From: Salinimicrobium sp964572365
Lineage (GTDB): Bacteria; Bacteroidota; Bacteroidia; Flavobacteriales; Flavobacteriaceae
Assembly: GCA_964572365.1 (NCBI GenBank)
Contig: CAZNFK010000064.1
Coordinates: 1 to 13,633 of the forward strand
Reading direction: 5' to 3'
DNA: 13,633 nt
Shown here: piece after piece, positions 13,608-13,633 of the stretch
Numbering within the stretch: the first letter of the stretch is position 1
Layout of the letters: the number at the start of each line of letters is the position of its first letter
Notes under the pieces: generated by a model
What the model was told of the DNA's origin: nothing
Seen by the model: only the letters and a program-made list of their open reading frames with translations
Database searches by the model: none
Made by a program: the position numbers and the translations under genes

Positions 13608-13633
13608 TCCTGATTCTAAATTTTTAAGATGCT

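Noticed and set aside
13608..13633. Replication origin adjacent to dnaA
   Set aside because: Only 26 bases upstream of dnaA are in the window, and no cluster of DnaA-box-like TTATNCACA sequences was seen.

Overview
The window reads as ordinary chromosomal DNA of a marine- or soil-type Bacteroidota, most likely a member of the Flavobacteriaceae. The basis is: repeated exact matches to the Bacteroidota -7 promoter element TAnnTTTG upstream of genes, weak or absent Shine-Dalgarno sequences, AT-rich spacers, and protein types and gene neighbours I associate with flavobacteria (a long-form ~480-residue GAPDH, trmD near rplS, dapF-acetyltransferase-mltG, and dnaA-phosphotyrosine phosphatase-methyltransferase). 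I see no insertion sequence, prophage, CRISPR array, tRNA or rRNA.

Layout. Positions 1-7777 are all minus strand, read right to left: htrA/degQ-like protease, long GAPDH, a membrane-anchored DUF748/AsmA-like protein, a membrane coiled-coil protein, trmD, rplS, and the 5' part of a monomeric NADP isocitrate dehydrogenase cut by the window edge. GAPDH is bounded by strong intrinsic terminators on both sides and is probably monocistronic. The 559-base gap between rplS and icd is not empty: after the rplS terminator it holds a run of perfect inverted repeats that ends in a canonical minus-strand terminator. I interpret this as an unannotated structured RNA of about 215-300 nt, the most interesting item here.

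Positions 7778-7911 are a divergent promoter region with a 15-bp palindrome. From 7912 a plus-strand operon runs dapF, a GNAT acetyltransferase and mltG with overlapping ends (diaminopimelate synthesis, unknown acetylation, peptidoglycan strand cleavage), followed after a 206-base spacer by a separately promoted secreted lysozyme-like/transglycosylase-like protein. This block is cell-wall centred.

The right end is a minus-strand operon: dnaA (replication initiator), a low-molecular-weight protein tyrosine phosphatase, and an RsmI-like tetrapyrrole-methylase-family methyltransferase. The last gene contains a 100-N assembly gap and converges with the lysozyme-like gene so tightly that the two stop codons overlap; the plus-strand terminator appears to lie inside the methyltransferase coding sequence.

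Most genes are housekeeping. The second-look items are the candidate RNA, the rplS leader, palindromes beside promoters, the GAPDH cofactor-site signature and N-terminal extension, and the convergent gene ends.
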